A stretch of DNA of 64,000 nucleotides from NCBI GenBank assembly GCA_003427395.1, contig BFEA01000693.1, positions 438,599 to 502,598 of the forward strand. Reading direction: 5' to 3'. A program made the translations under genes and the position numbers. The notes under the pieces are model-generated. The model was not told the origin of the DNA, made no database searches, and saw only the letters and a list, made by a program, of their open reading frames with translations. Below, piece after piece: positions 63,490 through 64,000 of the stretch. This stretch comes from Chara braunii. Lineage: Eukaryota > Streptophyta > Charophyceae > Charales > Characeae. Every line of letters starts with the position of its first letter. The first letter of the stretch is position 1.

Positions 63490-64000
63490 AATGTTGTCTG
63501 CTTGGTAAGAATCTACAACTTGATTGTACTGCCCTTTTTTTCACATGCTTCGGTGTGAGATCTTACCTATCTATGAGTTGCATTCATCTTTTGGATGCAT
63601 CTGGCAGTGCGAGCTGCGTGTTTATCCGTTGGAGTGCCTCATGGTCAGACCTGACCCCATAATATCTGTCATGGAGGTAATGTTTCTAGTTTTTTGACGT
63701 CATAAAGAGTACATACAACTCCGTCTGGCTTCAGTGTGAAGTACATAACTACGGCTTGCATTCATCTTTTGGATCTTGGGCTGCATCTTTATCCATTGGG
63801 GTTTTCATGGTCAGACCTGAACCCAAAATCTGCCATGGAGGTAAAGTTTCCAGTTAAGAGAACTTTAGACGTCACAATGAGCAAATATCTATTTCTAGTG
63901 TACACTTCATAAACAGTGTATACAACTCGCTCTGGTAGGTGGATTTGCCAACTTTTGAGGTGGCATCTTCTTAGGCATCTCCCATAGGACCTTTTGCCAT
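63490..64000 (-). pseudogene. Duplicated gypsy RNase H fragment
   Basis: The minus strand at about 63680-63580 reads HYLHDRYYGVRSDHEALQRI then NTQLALPDASKR, matching RSDHETLRCIKTQPVLSYALKR of element B. A second, similar segment at about 63980-63770 reads KSTYQSELYTLF and contains TTTTGGGTTCAGGTCTGACC as in the first. The two are partial duplicates with an offset of about 170 bp. The window ends inside this fragment. Confidence 0.6.

Overview
This is a nuclear window from a streptophyte (plant or charophyte alga) with a repeat-choked genome. The plant-type U6 fragments, chromodomain-bearing Ty3/gypsy elements (chromoviruses) with a tRNA-iMet primer site, a piece of mitochondrial nad2 and very long TE-filled introns all point that way. 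A large-genome charophyte such as Chara would fit, but the species is inference only. There are two assembly gaps (24173-24222 and 40885-41038). No bacterial-type operon or intact single-exon host gene is present. The main host signal is one plus-strand gene of unknown identity. Five exons (16750-16979, 36243-36353, 44236-44345, 54714-54768, 62196-62339) have canonical or near-canonical splice sites, and their phases chain without a break (0/0, 0/0, 2/2, 0/0). They encode a Ser/Pro/Arg-rich stretch followed by coiled coil. The introns between them are 19.3, 7.9, 10.4 and 7.4 kb and consist almost entirely of transposons and tandem repeats. Layout: 1-2.3 kb holds a microsatellite, a 402-bp duplication carrying a TTAA-flanked MITE, and a dispersed repeat. 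2.27 kb has a U2 snRNA-like sequence. 4.4-9.8 kb holds small TIR elements, local duplications and a solo LTR. 9.9-11.5 kb has decayed tandem copies of a Cys-rich RING-like ORF. 11.6-16.1 kb has two decayed chromoviruses. 17.9-21.7 kb is a deleted gypsy element with both LTR ends. 22.4-23.1 kb is an interspersed hairpin-motif array. 23.76-25.04 kb is a long TTAA-flanked element holding U6-derived units. 28.5-35.9 kb is a minus-strand Ty3/gypsy element with recognisable gag, CCHC, PR, RT, RH, IN, leader, PBS and 5' LTR. 37.3 kb is a nad2 NUMT. 38.6-39.7 kb and 40.25-41.66 kb are TIR transposons with GA/GAA cores. 47.7-50.7 kb is a LINE. 53.1-54.0 kb is a second LINE fragment split by a MITE that contains a U6 fragment. 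57.2-63.99 kb holds LTRs and a minus-strand chromovirus broken by a hAT-like insertion. The mobile elements are all decayed by stops, frameshifts or deletions. They do not form a pathway. What ties the window together is one host gene expanded by nested insertions, mostly LTR elements in antisense orientation, plus snRNA-derived sequences that have become parts of mobile repeats.
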